DNA of 16,074 nt from Gracilimonas sp035704785 (GTDB taxonomy: Bacteria; Bacteroidota; Rhodothermia; Balneolales; Balneolaceae), in NCBI RefSeq assembly GCF_035704785.1, contig NZ_DASSWP010000028.1, positions 1 to 16,074 on the forward strand, given 5' to 3'. Below, piece after piece: positions 1 through 6,352 of the stretch (within the stretch, counting starts at the first letter, position 1; each line of letters begins with the position of its first letter). Below the pieces are notes generated by a model that was given only the letters and a program-made list of their open reading frames with translations, did not search any database and was not told the DNA's origin. A program made the position numbers and the translations under genes.

Positions 1-1
1 C

Positions 2-379
2 GGTTGGTGGAACATCACCTTTTTGGTAGGTTCTGTTTTAGGTGGATTTTTAGGCGGGTATGTTTTCGCGAATCCCGAACCTATAGATCTGGCAGCATCA
101 ACTATAACTGATCTTCAGGCACTTGGGATTCAGGATTTTAGCGGACTGGTTCCAGCTGATCTGATCTCCTGGGAAGCTTTAGGCACACCAACCGGACTTA
201 TTGTATTGGTGCTGGGTGGATTCTTGGTAGGTTTTGGTGCCCGATATGCAGGCGGTTGTACTTCAGGTCACGCCATTTCCGGAATGTCAGACTTACAGCT
301 CGCCTCACTGATGGCCGTGATCGGCTTCTTTATTGGAGGCTTACTTATGACCCACTTCATTTACCCACTCATTCTTTAA
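2..379 (+). CDS. YeeE/YedE-family sulfur transporter, first half (5' partial)
   Basis: The frame is open from the left edge (it reads GWWNITFL before the TTG at 23), so the true start lies outside the window and TTG 23 is not the start. What remains is a membrane protein: a glycine-rich segment at the edge, a helix ending in the motif GGCTSGH (Cys codon at 257-259), and a C-terminal helix rich in Met, Gly and Phe. The GCTSGH cysteine motif is characteristic of YeeE/YedE proteins, which import thiosulfate or related sulfur compounds by passing them along conserved cysteines. The chain stops after this half; the second half is the next gene, 17 nt downstream, so this is the two-subunit form of the transporter (PmpA/PmpB-like). 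The family call is firm; the substrate is inferred from the family and the persulfide-handling neighbours. Confidence 0.85.
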   Translation, partial: GWWNITFLVGSVLGGFLGGYVFANPEPIDLAASTITDLQALGIQDFSGLVPADLISWEALGTPTGLIVLVLGGFLVGFGARYAGGCTSGHAISGMSDLQLASLMAVIGFFIGGLLMTHFIYPLIL

Positions 380-396
380 TTGGAAAAAGCAGCTGA

Positions 397-822
397 ATGA
401 AATTATTAGAATACCTCAAATACTTATTGATCGGAACGGCTTTTGGACTCATTCTGGTGAAATCCGAAGTAGTGTCCTGGTTTCGAATTCAGGAAATGTT
501 CCGGTTCGATTCTATCCACATGTACGGAATCATTGGTCTTGCCATCGTGGTGGGGATCATTTCCATACAGATCATCAAACAAAATAACATCAAAGACACA
601 AAAGGGAATCCCATTACCATTCCTCCTAAAGATGCTTCACAATGGAAGCGGTATGTCATCGGCGGAAGCATATTTGGACTCGGTTGGGCGCTGTTAGGTG
701 CTTGTCCCGCACCGATGTTTACCTTGCTTGGAAGCGGTATCACGGTGATGATCATCCCAATATTGTCAGCTATTGCAGGAACCTACGTCTATGGTATGCT
801 TAGAAATTCTTTACCTCATTAA
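397..822 (+). CDS. YeeE/YedE-family sulfur transporter, second half
   Basis: This 141-residue inner-membrane protein has about four hydrophobic segments (roughly residues 5-22, 42-60, 85-108 and 115-134) and the motif LLGACPAP with Cys103. GxCPxP is the cysteine motif found in the other half of full-length YeeE/YedE transporters, so this protein and the upstream gene together supply both cysteine motifs of one transporter. The gap between the two genes is 17 nt, so they are almost certainly co-transcribed and form a hetero-oligomer in the membrane. The loop at about residues 61-85 is hydrophilic and Lys/Pro rich. The stop codon is followed at once by an inverted-repeat element (829-885) before the persulfide dioxygenase gene. 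Thiosulfate is the likeliest substrate; sulfide, selenium compounds or other reduced sulfur species cannot be excluded from sequence. Confidence 0.85.
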   Translation: MKLLEYLKYLLIGTAFGLILVKSEVVSWFRIQEMFRFDSIHMYGIIGLAIVVGIISIQIIKQNNIKDTKGNPITIPPKDASQWKRYVIGGSIFGLGWALLGACPAPMFTLLGSGITVMIIPILSAIAGTYVYGMLRNSLPH

Positions 823-828
823 TGAAGA

Positions 829-885
829 AGAACTCAGAACACAGGATTCAGAAGAAACTGAGTTCTGACTACTGAATCTGAGTTC
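829..885. repeat. Intergenic inverted array of 7-nt GAAC/GTTC units
   Basis: The left side reads as 7-nt units gaactca, gaacaca, ggattca (830-850), then gaagaaa. The right side carries inverted units tgagttc (859-865), tgactac (866-872), a 6-nt tgaatc (873-878) and tgagttc (879-885). A 9-nt perfect pairing joins 829-837 and 858-866, and 830-836 can pair alternatively with 879-885, so two competing hairpins are possible. It lies between the second transporter half and the first persulfide dioxygenase gene, where the RNA hairpin could attenuate, terminate or protect transcript ends. No T-run follows, so it is not a canonical intrinsic terminator. It shares its architecture with 6269-6352. Confidence 0.7.
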
Positions 886-922
886 CAAGATTTTATAAAC
901 AACACAACAGAGGAGAAACACT

Positions 923-2344
923 ATGTATTTCAAACAATTCTTTGACGAACGACTAGCACAATACGCATATATGATCGGTTGTATGGCAAATGGCACCGCC
1001 ATCGTAATTGACCCAATGCGTGATATTGATCAGTACATAGAACACGCAGCTGGCCAGAATTTAACTGTTGTTGGTGCGGCAGATACCCACATCCATGCCG
1101 ACTATATTTCCGGTCTTCGGGAATTTGCCGAGCGTGGTGTGAAAGTGTATGCCTCAGATGAAGGCGATAAAGACTGGAAATACGAATGGCTGAAGAACAG
1201 TGAGTACGATTATCAGTTACTTAATGATGGCGATGAGTTCAGTATCGGAAATATTAAGTTTAAAGCGTGGCATACACCGGGTCATACTCCGGAACACCTG
1301 AGTTACTACATTACGGACGGTGCTGCTGCTGACCAACCGATCGGTATTGCTACCGGAGACTTTATTTTTGTAGGTGATGTGGGTCGCCCGGACTTGCTGG
1401 AATCTGCGGCCGGACAAGCCAATGTGATGGAGCCTTCAGCCCGAACACTATTCAAATCTGTAGAAGAGTTCAAAAATGTACCTGAATTCATACAGATCTG
1501 GCCCGGTCACGGAGCCGGAAGTGCATGCGGAAAGGCCCTGGGTGCTGTTCCCGAATCAACGGTTGGATACGAACTTCGTTACAACAACTCGATCAAATCA
1601 GCGACTTCAGAAGATGACTTTGTGCAATTCATTTTGGAAGGTCAGCCTGAACCGCCATTGTATTTCGCACGCATGAAGCGCGACAATAAGATCGGCCCCA
1701 AGATCCTGAAAGGATTTCCTCAGCCCAAACACCTCAACATGAATGAGTTGAAAAAATTAGCCGGAAAAACAGATGTAGCATTGCTTGATACCCGCGAGCG
1801 GGATGAGTTTTCAGAAGGGCACGTTCCCGGATCACTGCTTTCTCCGCTGAACAAGCAATTCAATACGGTAGCCGGTTCTTACATAACGGAAGATGAAGAC
1901 ATTTACCTGATCGTAGAAGAGCACCGAGTGAAAGAAGCCGTTCGCGACTTATACCGAATTGGCCTTGATAACGTCATCGGATTTGTAACCCCAACCGATC
2001 TTGACCATTACAAAAAGCAAGGCGGTGAGCTGGCGACCATCACCGTAAAAAAATTCGATGAGATCGATCATTATGTCGGCAATGATGATTATCACATTCT
2101 TGACGTACGCAAAGCTTCTGAGTTTGAAGAAGAAGGTAAGGTTGAAGGAGCACAAAACATCGCGCACACTCGACTGTTGCCAAGAATGGAAGAAGTGCCA
2201 AGTGAACGCAAGATTGTAGTTCATTGCCAGGCCGGTGGTCGTTCTGCAGTAGCAACAGCCCTGCTTAAGCGCAATGGTTATGACGTAATACTTATCGATG
2301 ACGAGTGGGTGAATTACAAATCCAAAGTAGGGGCTTCGGCCTAG
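923..2344 (+). CDS. CstB-like persulfide dioxygenase-rhodanese (copy 1)
   Basis: This 473-residue cytoplasmic protein has three domains. Residues 1-260 are an ETHE1-type metallo-beta-lactamase fold with THIHADY (His56, His58, Asp60), HTPGHTPEH (His121), TGD (Asp146), GRPD and PGHGAGSACG (His196, Cys202). Residues ~270-370 are a rhodanese-like domain with LLDTRERDEF but no active-site cysteine (LIVEEHRVKEA where Cys would sit). Residues ~375-473 are an active rhodanese domain with LDVR and HCQAGGRS (Cys435). This order and the dead middle domain match staphylococcal CstB, which oxidises low-molecular-weight persulfides with non-heme iron and moves sulfane sulfur to give thiosulfate. An AGGAG at 911-915 sits 7 nt before the ATG and supports the start; most genes here lack one. 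It follows the split sulfur importer. The C-terminal tail after residue 450 is degenerate relative to typical rhodaneses. The family is confident; the exact product is inferred. Confidence 0.88.
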   Translation: MYFKQFFDERLAQYAYMIGCMANGTAIVIDPMRDIDQYIEHAAGQNLTVVGAADTHIHADYISGLREFAERGVKVYASDEGDKDWKYEWLKNSEYDYQLLNDGDEFSIGNIKFKAWHTPGHTPEHLSYYITDGAAADQPIGIATGDFIFVGDVGRPDLLESAAGQANVMEPSARTLFKSVEEFKNVPEFIQIWPGHGAGSACGKALGAVPESTVGYELRYNNSIKSATSEDDFVQFILEGQPEPPLYFARMKRDNKIGPKILKGFPQPKHLNMNELKKLAGKTDVALLDTRERDEFSEGHVPGSLLSPLNKQFNTVAGSYITEDEDIYLIVEEHRVKEAVRDLYRIGLDNVIGFVTPTDLDHYKKQGGELATITVKKFDEIDHYVGNDDYHILDVRKASEFEEEGKVEGAQNIAHTRLLPRMEEVPSERKIVVHCQAGGRSAVATALLKRNGYDVILIDDEWVNYKSKVGASA

Positions 2345-2367
2345 TCGGGCAACATCCTCATCTTTGT

Positions 2368-2466
2368 TTCCTCTCCCAGGAGAGGAAGGCTCCTTGGTGG
2401 CAAAACAGTTGATTTCATTTATTATCATCCCAAGGAGCTTCCCCGCTCGGGTCCCGATAATCGGGA
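2368..2466. repeat. Cluster of three intergenic inverted repeats
   Basis: Three hairpin-forming elements lie in the gap after the first CstB-like gene. 2368-2375 pairs with 2380-2387 (ttcctctc / gagaggaa, loop ccag). 2389-2397 pairs with 2430-2438 (gctccttgg / ccaaggagc, 32-nt loop). 2452-2458 pairs with 2460-2466 (tcccgat / atcggga around a single A). I see no coding potential on the plus strand; the long minus-strand frame here is the shadow of the gene before it. The cluster resembles intergenic palindromic repeats common in Bacteroidota-like genomes and could end or process the upstream transcript, but lacks a U-tract. Confidence 0.6.
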
Positions 2467-2530
2467 AGGGGTGGGTCAAAGGTTTTAAAGGCCGGTGAAA
2501 TTTGAATCAAAAATTGAAATATTGAATCCA

Positions 2531-2570
2531 ATCCATGTAGGGACGTTTCATGAAACGTCCCTACATGGAT
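2531..2570. repeat. 40-bp perfect palindrome at the head of the SulP gene
   Basis: Positions 2531-2550 are followed by their exact reverse complement at 2551-2570, centred on ttcatgaa, with inner core gggacgtttca/tgaaacgtccc. Symmetry breaks at 2530/2571. The first possible ATG of the SulP frame (2550) starts at the last base of the left arm and the second (2565) lies in the right arm. As RNA it would form a long stem that could hide those two start codons; as DNA it could be an operator, a cruciform or an intergenic repeat unit. I recall similar gggacgtttca/tgaaacgtccc palindromes as dispersed repeats in other genomes, which I could not check here. Confidence 0.85.
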
Positions 2571-2591
2571 AATTATGAAAACAAACAGACC

Positions 2592-4319
2592 ATGAAATCC
2601 AAATCATCCATAACCAAATTTATTCCCATACTAGACTGGGTCAGATCCTACTCCGGTGAGGATGCCAAGGGTGACCTGAACGCCGGTATCACGGTGGGAA
2701 TCATGCTCATTCCGCAGGGAATGGCATACGCGATGCTGGCCGGCTTGCCGCCCATTTACGGATTATACGCCTCCATCGTACCACTTATCTTGTACGCTAT
2801 TTTTGGAACATCAAGGCAGTTAGCCGTTGGTCCGGTGGCGATGGTTTCGCTGCTTGTTTTAGCCGGTGTGGGAGAGGTAGCCGAAGTGGGAAGTGACCGA
2901 TTTATACAACTCGCCATCATGACCGCCATGGGTGTGGGGCTTTTCCAATTATTCATGGGCGTTTTTCGGATGGGTTTTTTAGTGAACTTTTTGTCACATC
3001 CTGTTTTAAGCGGATTTACCTCGGCAGCCGCGTTGATCATTGGTGGGAGTCAGCTTAAGAATTTATTGGGCATCGACATTCCACGAACCAATTACGTGCA
3101 TGAGATCCTGATCAACACGTTCCAGAAAATTGGTGAGATCGATTCGTTTACGGCCGCAATTGGGATTGGATCTATAGCTACGATTATTTTACTGAGGAAG
3201 TGGAAGAAGACATTCCCATCTGCTTTGGTTGTGGTTGGATTGGGAACCATCGTGACGTATGCATTTGGGTTGAATGGACACGGTGTGGCCATTGTAGGAA
3301 ACATACCCGAAGGACTACCGGGTTTTGAACTCACCTCCATGAACTGGGCTGATCTTGAACTCATCTTCCCAACCATTTTAGTGATCTCATTGGTTGGATA
3401 CATGGAATCCATTGCGGTGGCCAAAGCCATTGCCAACAAGCATGGCTACAAAGTGGACCCAAATCAGGAGTTGATCGGATTGGGCGCAGCAAATATAGGT
3501 GGGGCGTTATTTCAGAGTTACCCTACCACCGGTGGGTTTTCCAGAACGGCGGTGAACGATCAAGCCGGTTCCAGAACAGGAATGGCCTCTATCATTTCCG
3601 CGGTAATTATCGCATTAACAGTGCTCTTTTTAACCCCGCTGTTTTACTATCTGCCAAGTGCTGTGCTTGCTGCCATCATTATGGTAGCCGTGGCCGGATT
3701 GTTTGATACACATGAGATGAAGCACCTTTGGAGAACTGATAAAAGGGACCTGGCTATGTTAGTGATTACCTTTATTGCTACACTTGCCTTAGGCATTGAA
3801 GAAGGAATTGCGATAGGGGTATTGATATCTCTGGGAATGGTGATCTACAGCAGTACAAAACCCCACAGCACGGAGTTAGGCCGATTGGGAGAAACCAAAA
3901 ATTTCAGAAATGTGAATCGATATAAGGAAGCCAGAACGGAAGAGGAAATTCTTATTTATCGTTTTGATTCCCAACTTTATTTTGCCAACGTAGAACACTT
4001 TCGGAATACTGTTGACAGGTTAATTGAAAGAAAGGGAGAAAAACTCAAGTTGGTGGTGCTGGATGCATCTGCGATGAATAGCATTGATTCTACCGGAGTG
4101 CATGCACTGAAGGAATTGATCAAGGATCTTAAGGAACGAGGGATTGAACTGTATTTTGCCGGCACGATTGGTCCGGTTCGCGATAAGCTGAAAGTTTGTG
4201 GAATTACGGAAGGACTAACGATCGGAAACTTCTACTTCGATGTAGCCGACTCGATTGATGCCTATAAATCAGAAGGTGGACTTGAAAGAGAATTCTCCCC
4301 GGTTCAAACTAATATATAA
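2592..4319 (+). CDS. SulP-family anion (sulfate/bicarbonate) transporter with STAS domain
   Basis: This inner-membrane SLC26/SulP transporter has 575 residues from the chosen start. The N-terminus FIPILDW precedes the SulP signature region with GIMLIPQGMAYAMLAGLPP, IYGLYASIVP, FGTSRQLAVGPVAM (residues ~36-84). Many membrane helices follow to residue ~420, including PTTGGFSRTAVN near 311-322, then a cytoplasmic STAS domain at ~451-560 with DASAMNSIDSTG (491-502), whose Ser500 is at the usual STAS phospho-site. ATGs at 2550 and 2565 are also in frame, but they sit at the centre and in the arm of a 40-bp palindrome and add residues (MKRPYM...) coded by the repeat. ATG 2592 gives the usual family N-terminus. 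Known substrates include sulfate, bicarbonate, chloride and dicarboxylates. Its position between two persulfide dioxygenases suggests movement of sulfur oxyanions, but that is inference. Confidence 0.87.
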   Translation: MKSKSSITKFIPILDWVRSYSGEDAKGDLNAGITVGIMLIPQGMAYAMLAGLPPIYGLYASIVPLILYAIFGTSRQLAVGPVAMVSLLVLAGVGEVAEVGSDRFIQLAIMTAMGVGLFQLFMGVFRMGFLVNFLSHPVLSGFTSAAALIIGGSQLKNLLGIDIPRTNYVHEILINTFQKIGEIDSFTAAIGIGSIATIILLRKWKKTFPSALVVVGLGTIVTYAFGLNGHGVAIVGNIPEGLPGFELTSMNWADLELIFPTILVISLVGYMESIAVAKAIANKHGYKVDPNQELIGLGAANIGGALFQSYPTTGGFSRTAVNDQAGSRTGMASIISAVIIALTVLFLTPLFYYLPSAVLAAIIMVAVAGLFDTHEMKHLWRTDKRDLAMLVITFIATLALGIEEGIAIGVLISLGMVIYSSTKPHSTELGRLGETKNFRNVNRYKEARTEEEILIYRFDSQLYFANVEHFRNTVDRLIERKGEKLKLVVLDASAMNSIDSTGVHALKELIKDLKERGIELYFAGTIGPVRDKLKVCGITEGLTIGNFYFDVADSIDAYKSEGGLEREFSPVQTNI

Positions 4320-4359
4320 TTCACCTTGTTTATTTTACTAAAGAAAAGGTTCAATACTG

Positions 4360-4770
4360 ATGAAGAAAACAATTTTAACAATAGCGATACTTTCAATTAT
4401 AGGAATCATCATGTTTAATTTATTTAATAGATCATCTGACAAAAAAGAGAAAACTATGGGCATTGACATTAGTACCGAGGAATTCAAAGAAAAGAGAGCC
4501 GAGACCGAAGGCGTGATCATTGATGTGCGCACCAAAGCGGAATATGAAGATGGGCACCTGGCAGAAACCGACCATCAATATGACTTAACAAATGGTGATT
4601 TTCAGGCGCAGCTCAATAATTTGAATAAGGATGAAACCTATTACCTTTACTGCCGAACAGGAAACCGAAGCGGACAGGCTGCCCGCATCATGAAGAATGC
4701 CGGTTTTGGAAAAGTATATAACGTAGGCGGATTTAGCGATCTGGCCAAAGCCGGATTTGAGACGGAATAG
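4360..4770 (+). CDS. Membrane-anchored single-domain rhodanese
   Basis: This 136-residue sulfurtransferase has a hydrophobic N-terminal segment (about residues 4-22) after two lysines, then a rhodanese domain at ~36-136. The domain shows IIDVRTKAEYEDGH (Asp55, Arg57), the active loop CRTGNRS with catalytic Cys98, and the closing NVGGFSDLAKAGF. With no signal-peptidase site evident, the N-terminus is probably a membrane anchor that holds the domain on the periplasmic side. It starts 40 nt after the SulP gene and ends 98 nt before the second CstB-like gene, so it is likely part of the same sulfur operon, taking sulfane sulfur from thiosulfate or polysulfide. An internal ATG at 4456 (residue 33) would give a soluble form; the hydrophobic segment and an A/G-rich stretch before 4360 favour the longer one. 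The loop is a full 6-residue sulfurtransferase type, so activity is expected. Confidence 0.85.
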   Translation: MKKTILTIAILSIIGIIMFNLFNRSSDKKEKTMGIDISTEEFKEKRAETEGVIIDVRTKAEYEDGHLAETDHQYDLTNGDFQAQLNNLNKDETYYLYCRTGNRSGQAARIMKNAGFGKVYNVGGFSDLAKAGFETE

Positions 4771-4868
4771 AATCCGTATCTCAAAAATCTTTCATTATGG
4801 TTTTTCATGGGTTCAAGATGTAGTATTTTCTGATGTGAAGTTTAACGGAAAATAACCCAAAGCAATTC

Positions 4869-6284
4869 ATGTTTTTTCAGCAAATTTTTGAAGAGAAACT
4901 GGCGCAGTATGCATATTTGATCGGGTGCCAGGCTACCGGTGAGGCTATTGTTGTAGATCCGATGCGGGATATTGACCGCTATAAAGAGATCGCTCAAAAA
5001 AATAATTTAAGGATCACCGCTGCAACCGAGACGCACATCCATGCCGATTATCTTTCCGGGCTTCGGGAATTTGCTGAAGAAGGAGTGAAAGTGTTGGTTT
5101 CGGATGAAGGCGATGCCGACTGGAAATACGAGTGGGTGATGGGGAGTGATTATGAGCATCAGTTGCTGAAAGATGGCGATGAGTTTGCGATCGGGAACAT
5201 CAAGTTCATCGCAAAACATACACCGGGACATACCCCCGAACACCTCAGCTTTTTGGTAGCAGATGGTGCAGCTACGGATGAACCCATGGGAATCCTTTCC
5301 GGAGATTTTATTTTTGTTGGAGATGTAGGCCGACCTGATCTACTGGAAACGGCTGCCGGACAAGAAGGTGTGATGGTTGATTCTGCTAAAGTAATGTATC
5401 AATCTATTCAAAAATTCAAGGAAATGCCGGGTTATTGGCAGGTCTGGCCGGGTCATGGAGCGGGTAGTGCTTGCGGTAAAGCATTAGGTACAATTCCGGA
5501 ATCAACGGTAGGGTACGAAAAGCGGTTTAACAATTCGATAAAAGCAGCGATCTCTGAACAAGAATTTGTGGATTATATTTTAGACGGCCAGCCCGAACCG
5601 CCATTATATTTTGCCCGAATGAAACGGGATAATAAAAAAGGCCCGGAAGTTCTTGGTGAAATTCCACAGCCAAAAAACACTACTGTGGAACAGATTATCG
5701 GACAGGTTCGGATTTCGCAGTCTGTGATCCTGGATACCCGTAATCGATATGAATTTATGGATGGCCATATTGAGGGCTCTCTGCTTTCGCCCTTAAATAA
5801 AGCCTTCAATACGGTAGCAGGTTCATATATCAAAGAAAATGAACAGATCTTTTTGATCATAGAGGAAGAAAAAGTTGGAGAGGCCGCGTTGGATCTGATT
5901 CGAATTGGGTTGGATAACATCGCCGGTTATGTAACACCTGATCAGCTCAAAGAATTTGGGGAGAAAGGAGGGGAGCTCTTTACTACCGAAACCATCGACT
6001 TTAAGAAAACAGAAGAGTATCTGAATGCGGGGGAAGCTTATCTGCTGGATGTCCGCAAGCAATCCGAGTTTGAGGAAGGCCACATTCCCGGTGCGTTCAA
6101 TATCGCTCACACCCGATTGTTAGATCGGATCGATGAAGTTCCAAAAGACAAGCCCGTAATGGTTTCATGCCGTACCGGAGCACGTTCTGCGGTTGCATCT
6201 GCATTGCTTGAGAGAGAGGATTTTGTGGTAAAGTATGTGGATGATCTGATCGAGGAGTGGCTGGAGAAGAACATCGAACATTGA
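4869..6284 (+). CDS. CstB-like persulfide dioxygenase-rhodanese (copy 2)
   Basis: This 471-residue paralogue of the gene at 923 has the same three-domain plan. The iron dioxygenase domain has THIHADY (His56), HTPGHTPEH (His121), SGD (Asp146) and PGHGAGSACG (His196, Cys202). The middle rhodanese-like domain lacks its cysteine (LIIEEEKVGEA). The C-terminal rhodanese domain has LLDVRKQSEFEEGHIPGA and SCRTGARS (Cys434). Over residues 201-260 the two copies match at 47 of 60 positions; their last ~25 residues are unrelated in detail. The reading frame ends inside an inverted heptad repeat, which codes for the last residues NIEH and the stop. No clear Shine-Dalgarno precedes the ATG. The copy is diverged rather than recent, and all catalytic positions are kept, so both paralogues are probably active, perhaps on different persulfides or under different control. 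Confidence 0.87.
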   Translation: MFFQQIFEEKLAQYAYLIGCQATGEAIVVDPMRDIDRYKEIAQKNNLRITAATETHIHADYLSGLREFAEEGVKVLVSDEGDADWKYEWVMGSDYEHQLLKDGDEFAIGNIKFIAKHTPGHTPEHLSFLVADGAATDEPMGILSGDFIFVGDVGRPDLLETAAGQEGVMVDSAKVMYQSIQKFKEMPGYWQVWPGHGAGSACGKALGTIPESTVGYEKRFNNSIKAAISEQEFVDYILDGQPEPPLYFARMKRDNKKGPEVLGEIPQPKNTTVEQIIGQVRISQSVILDTRNRYEFMDGHIEGSLLSPLNKAFNTVAGSYIKENEQIFLIIEEEKVGEAALDLIRIGLDNIAGYVTPDQLKEFGEKGGELFTTETIDFKKTEEYLNAGEAYLLDVRKQSEFEEGHIPGAFNIAHTRLLDRIDEVPKDKPVMVSCRTGARSAVASALLEREDFVVKYVDDLIEEWLEKNIEH

Positions 6285-6352
6285 ACAAGGAACATTCAAG
6301 GCAGAAGTTAATCGCTCGATGTTCGACGTCGGATGTTCAATGTTCGGTGTTC
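6269..6352. repeat. Inverted array of 7-nt GAAC/GTTC units between convergent genes
   Basis: Left units are gaacatc, gaacatt, gaacaag, gaacatt (6269-6296). Right units are gatgttc (6318-6324), gacgtcg, gatgttc, aatgttc, ggtgttc (to 6352). The outer 18 nt of each side (6269-6286 and 6335-6352) pair with one T/C difference, which is a G-U pair in RNA. The element overlaps the 3' ends of the second CstB-like gene (stop 6282-6284) and of the glycosylase gene on the other strand (stop 6337-6339). It supplies both stop codons. As a transcribed hairpin it would serve as a bidirectional terminator or 3'-end stabiliser. Confidence 0.75.

Noticed and set aside
1949..2479. 176-codon open frame on the minus strand over the end of the first persulfide dioxygenase gene and the repeat cluster
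   Set aside because: It is antisense to a strongly conserved rhodanese domain, has no recognisable motif, and its first part is made of hairpin repeats.
2345..2591. The repeat-rich gap as a mobile element remnant (insertion sequence or MITE)
   Set aside because: I found no transposase fragment, no single pair of terminal inverted repeats enclosing the gap and no target-site duplication; the repeats are separate hairpins.
4771..4868. Promoter for the second persulfide dioxygenase gene
   Set aside because: A tagtattttc stretch loosely resembles a Bacteroidota -7 element but no TTG lies at the right distance, so no promoter is claimed.
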